From: Chlorobiota bacterium
Lineage (GTDB): Bacteria > Bacteroidota > Bacteroidia > Bacteroidales > JAADGE01
Direction: 5' to 3'
DNA length: 8,838 bases
Assembly (NCBI GenBank): GCA_013153575.1
Contig: JAADEE010000208.1
Span: 1-8,838, forward strand
Below the pieces are notes generated by a model that worked only from the letters and a program-made list of their open reading frames with translations, was not told the origin of the DNA and did not search any database. The position numbers and the translations under genes were made by a program. Shown here in pieces: positions 6,932 to 8,838 of this stretch; within the stretch, counting starts at the first letter, position 1; each line of letters starts with the position of its first letter.

Positions 6932-8266
6932 ATGTTTAAAAAAATACTTATTGCAAATAGAGGTGAAATTGCACTTCGAATTATTCGTACTTGCAAAGAA
7001 ATGGGAATAAAAACGGTTGCAGTTTACTCAACAGCCGACAAAGACAGTCTTCATGTACGCTTTGCAGACGAAGCAGTTTGCATTGGACCTCCTGCAGGAA
7101 ACCAATCTTACCTTGAAATACCAAAGATAATTGCTGCAGCAGAAATTACTGATGCAGATGCTATACACCCGGGCTATGGTTTTTTATCTGAAAATGCTAA
7201 ATTTTCTGAAATTTGTGAAAAACATGATATAAAATTTATCGGACCATCAGCAGAAATGATTAATATGATGGGTGATAAAGCAACTGCAAAAAAAACAATG
7301 CGTAATGCAGGAGTTCCTGTTGTACCGGGATCAAAAGACATTATACCAAATGTTGAAGAAGGTTTAAAACTTGCAAAAGAAATGGGATTTCCTGTTATGC
7401 TGAAAGCAACTGCCGGTGGTGGTGGAAAAGGAATGCGTGTTGTTGAAACTGAAGATGAATTCCATGCAAAATGGGATGCCGCTCAACAAGAATCAGCTTC
7501 TGCTTTTGGCAATGGTGATTTATACATGGAAAAATTCATTAGCAATCCTCGTCATATTGAAATTCAAATTGTTGGTGACCAATATGGAAATGCTGCACAT
7601 TTATCAGAAAGAGATTGCTCTGTTCAAAGAAGGCATCAAAAATTAGCAGAAGAAACACCTTCTCCTTTCATGACAGATAAGTTAAGAGAAGAAATGGGTA
7701 AAGCTGCTGTTTTAGCTGCAACTTCAATAAAATATGAAGGAGTTGGTACTGTAGAATTTTTAGTTGATGATAAACGCAACTTCTATTTCATGGAAATGAA
7801 TACCAGAATACAAGTTGAACATCCTATCACAGAGCAAGTTATTGACTTTGACTTAATAAAAGAGCAAATTAATGTTGCTGCAGGCATTAAAATTAGCGGA
7901 AAAAATTATTTCCCAAAATTACACTCAATAGAATGCCGAATTAATGCAGAAGATCCTGAAAACAATTTCAGACCATCACCTGGGAAAATAACAGTTCTGC
8001 ATATACCGGGTGGACACGGAGTTCGTGTTGACACTCATGTTTATGCCGGTTATACAATTTCGCCTCATTACGATTCTATGATTGCAAAATTAATTACAAC
8101 AGCAAGAACAAGAGAAGAGGCAATAACTAAGATGAGAAGAGCGTTAGGAGAATTTGTAATTGAAGGTATAAAAACAACAATTCCATTTCATTTAAAATTA
8201 ATGAATGATAAGAAATTTGTTGAAGGCGATTACACTACTAAATTTATGGAAACATTTGAAATGTAA
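6932..8266 (+). CDS. accC: Acetyl-CoA carboxylase biotin carboxylase subunit
   Basis: ATP-dependent carboxylation of the biotin on AccB by bicarbonate, the first half-reaction of malonyl-CoA synthesis. The 444 residues match the usual length (E. coli about 449). The N-terminal domain starts [35 protein letters not shown] (78-89) is conserved. The ATP-grasp domain shows K158 and the glycine-rich loop AGGGGKGMR (161-169). Catalytic-site residues visible are K237 ([12 protein letters not shown]), E275 and E288, and R292 with E296 in [11 protein letters not shown]336 lies in ECRINAEDP. The C-terminal domain ends [19 protein letters not shown], typical of single-subunit biotin carboxylases and not fused to a biotinyl domain. 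The bactofilin gene follows after 11 bases, suggesting a shared transcript. Confidence 0.97.
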   Translation: MFKKILIANRGEIALRIIRTCKEMGIKTVAVYSTADKDSLHVRFADEAVCIGPPAGNQSYLEIPKIIAAAEITDADAIHPGYGFLSENAKFSEICEKHDIKFIGPSAEMINMMGDKATAKKTMRNAGVPVVPGSKDIIPNVEEGLKLAKEMGFPVMLKATAGGGGKGMRVVETEDEFHAKWDAAQQESASAFGNGDLYMEKFISNPRHIEIQIVGDQYGNAAHLSERDCSVQRRHQKLAEETPSPFMTDKLREEMGKAAVLAATSIKYEGVGTVEFLVDDKRNFYFMEMNTRIQVEHPITEQVIDFDLIKEQINVAAGIKISGKNYFPKLHSIECRINAEDPENNFRPSPGKITVLHIPGGHGVRVDTHVYAGYTISPHYDSMIAKLITTARTREEAITKMRRALGEFVIEGIKTTIPFHLKLMNDKKFVEGDYTTKFMETFEM

Positions 8267-8277
8267 TATTGAAAAAA

Positions 8278-8484
8278 ATGGGAAAATCAAATAATATATT
8301 ATCTGAACCGGGGTTAACAAACCAATTAAAAAAAGGAACTAAAATTGAAGGTAATTTAAGTTCTGAAAGTGATGCAAGAATAGACGGAACAATTGAAGGT
8401 AACGTTAATGTTCAAGGAAAAGTAATTATTGGAGAAACCGGAAAAATTATTGGAGATATAACATGTTCTGTTTGTGAGATTTAA
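8278..8484 (+). CDS. Bactofilin, N-terminal half ending at a premature stop
   Basis: The first 68 residues of a bactofilin (polymer-forming cytoskeletal protein), a small beta-helical protein that self-assembles into filaments linked to cell shape and envelope organisation. The family signature is clear: GTKIEGNLSSESDARIDGTIEGNVNVQGKVIIGETGKIIGDITC (20-63). The reading ends at TAA 8482-8484, about halfway through the domain. The bases after it continue the domain in the same frame (see the entry at 8485). I chose the ATG at 8278, 11 bases after the accC stop, over a TTG at 8269 that would add only MKK. On its own this half would lack about half of the beta-helix, so a stable filament is doubtful. 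Gene order (bactofilin before the ATP synthase genes) is, as I recall, common in Bacteroidota. Confidence 0.85.
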   Translation: MGKSNNILSEPGLTNQLKKGTKIEGNLSSESDARIDGTIEGNVNVQGKVIIGETGKIIGDITCSVCEI

Positions 8485-8652
8485 GGCTCTGTAAAAGGCA
8501 AACTAAATATTAAAAACAGACTAACTCTTAAATCTAGTGCTGACTTTACAGGAGATATGACTACCGGAAAATTAATAATAGAACCGGGAGCAAACTTTAA
8601 TGGAACTTGTAAAATGGATGCACAAAACAATGCCGAATTATCAAAAAAATAA
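8485..8652 (+). pseudogene. Bactofilin, C-terminal half after the in-frame stop
   Basis: Read in the same frame as the preceding half, these bases encode 55 residues (GSVKGKLNIKNRLTLKSSAD... to ...AELSKK) and end at TAA 8650-8652. The motifs GxVKGKL, SADFTGDMTTGKLIIEPGA and FNGTC are standard bactofilin rungs, so the two halves form one 124-residue protein of normal length. The interruption is one codon: changing TAA to TCA (Ser) at 8482-8484 restores the expected CEISGSVKGKL. There is no frameshift and no other lesion. Its 3' end overlaps the start of atpZ. An in-frame ATG (GDMTTGKL) exists but is an unlikely start for a separate protein. The interruption could be a true nonsense mutation, a sequencing or assembly error, or (least likely) stop-codon read-through. 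Confidence 0.8.
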
Positions 8653-8838
8653 AAAAAAGATAGATACTTCACCATTAAAAAGCTATGCTAAATATTCTGG
8701 CATAGCTTTTCAAATGATAATTATTATAGTTTTAGGTACTATCGGAGGCTATAAACTCGATGAATATTTTGGCTTTAAAAAGCATATTTTAACACTTATA
8801 CTTTCTATTTTATCTGTTGTTTTAGCAATTTATGTTGC
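8630..8838 (+). CDS. atpZ: AtpZ/AtpI family protein of the ATP synthase operon, 3' end cut by the window
   Basis: The open frame runs from ATG 8630 past the window end, giving 69 residues so far. It reads MPNYQKNKKKIDTSPLKSYAKYSGIAFQMIIIIVLG and then TIGGYKLDEYFGFKKH. The first transmembrane helix is about 24-43, followed by the characteristic G-x2-GGYKLD (36-44) and a second helix from about 52. This is the double-helix hairpin of AtpZ, a small membrane protein encoded ahead of atpB in many ATP synthase operons and implicated in assembly of the F1Fo enzyme or ion supply to it. The frame also has an ATG at 8618; I prefer 8630. Either start lies inside the bactofilin 3' end, an overlap of 23 or 35 bases, which suggests translational coupling. 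The gene is too short to appear as a complete gene here and its C-terminus is not visible. Confidence 0.85.
   Translation, partial: MPNYQKNKKKIDTSPLKSYAKYSGIAFQMIIIIVLGTIGGYKLDEYFGFKKHILTLILSILSVVLAIYV

Noticed and set aside
8482..8484. TAA as a reassigned sense codon
   Set aside because: asnS, the LTA-synthase-like gene, rpmF, fabH, accB and accC all end in TAA at their expected lengths, so TAA is a normal stop in this organism.
8481..8675. 64-residue open frame on the - strand across the bactofilin C-terminal half
   Set aside because: The + strand frame here has clear bactofilin repeats that continue the upstream half, so the antisense frame is a shadow.

Overview
The window is AT-rich, with A-rich leaders, almost no Shine-Dalgarno sequences and TAA used for nearly every stop. 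It has Bacteroidota-type promoter boxes (TTTG-N19-TAnnTTTG). Together with the gene order (DUF177, rpmF, fabH, accB, accC, then bactofilin and atpZ) this points to a member of the Bacteroidota (Bacteroidetes). I cannot name the genus from the sequence alone. All genes lie on the + strand.

Positions 1-645 hold the 3' end of an unrecognised, fast-evolving protein gene whose start lies before the window. A repeat-rich A/C leader then precedes asnS (753-2270), an asparaginyl-tRNA synthetase with a charged, helix-rich stretch before motif 3, closed by a strong hairpin terminator (2277-2313). Only about 11 bases later begins a membrane-anchored LTA-synthase/phosphoethanolamine-transferase-like protein (2325-4265).

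From about 4278 a housekeeping block follows. A clear promoter drives a DUF177/YceD protein and rpmF (ribosomal protein bL32), which end at a perfect 12-bp hairpin terminator (5110-5138). A second promoter (5180-5210) drives fabH, accB and accC. These make malonyl-CoA (biotin carboxyl carrier and biotin carboxylase) and start fatty acid chains (KAS III), so they form a functional lipid-initiation operon. No plsX is present between rpmF and fabH.

After accC, with 11 bases between, comes a bactofilin gene that is interrupted by a single in-frame TAA (8482-8484). The remaining 55 residues of the bactofilin domain continue intact in the same frame to 8652, and their end overlaps the start of atpZ (8630 onward, cut by the window end), the usual first gene of an ATP synthase operon. 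This interrupted bactofilin is the most noteworthy anomaly. I saw no CRISPR array, tRNA, rRNA, insertion sequence or unmistakably new multi-gene system.
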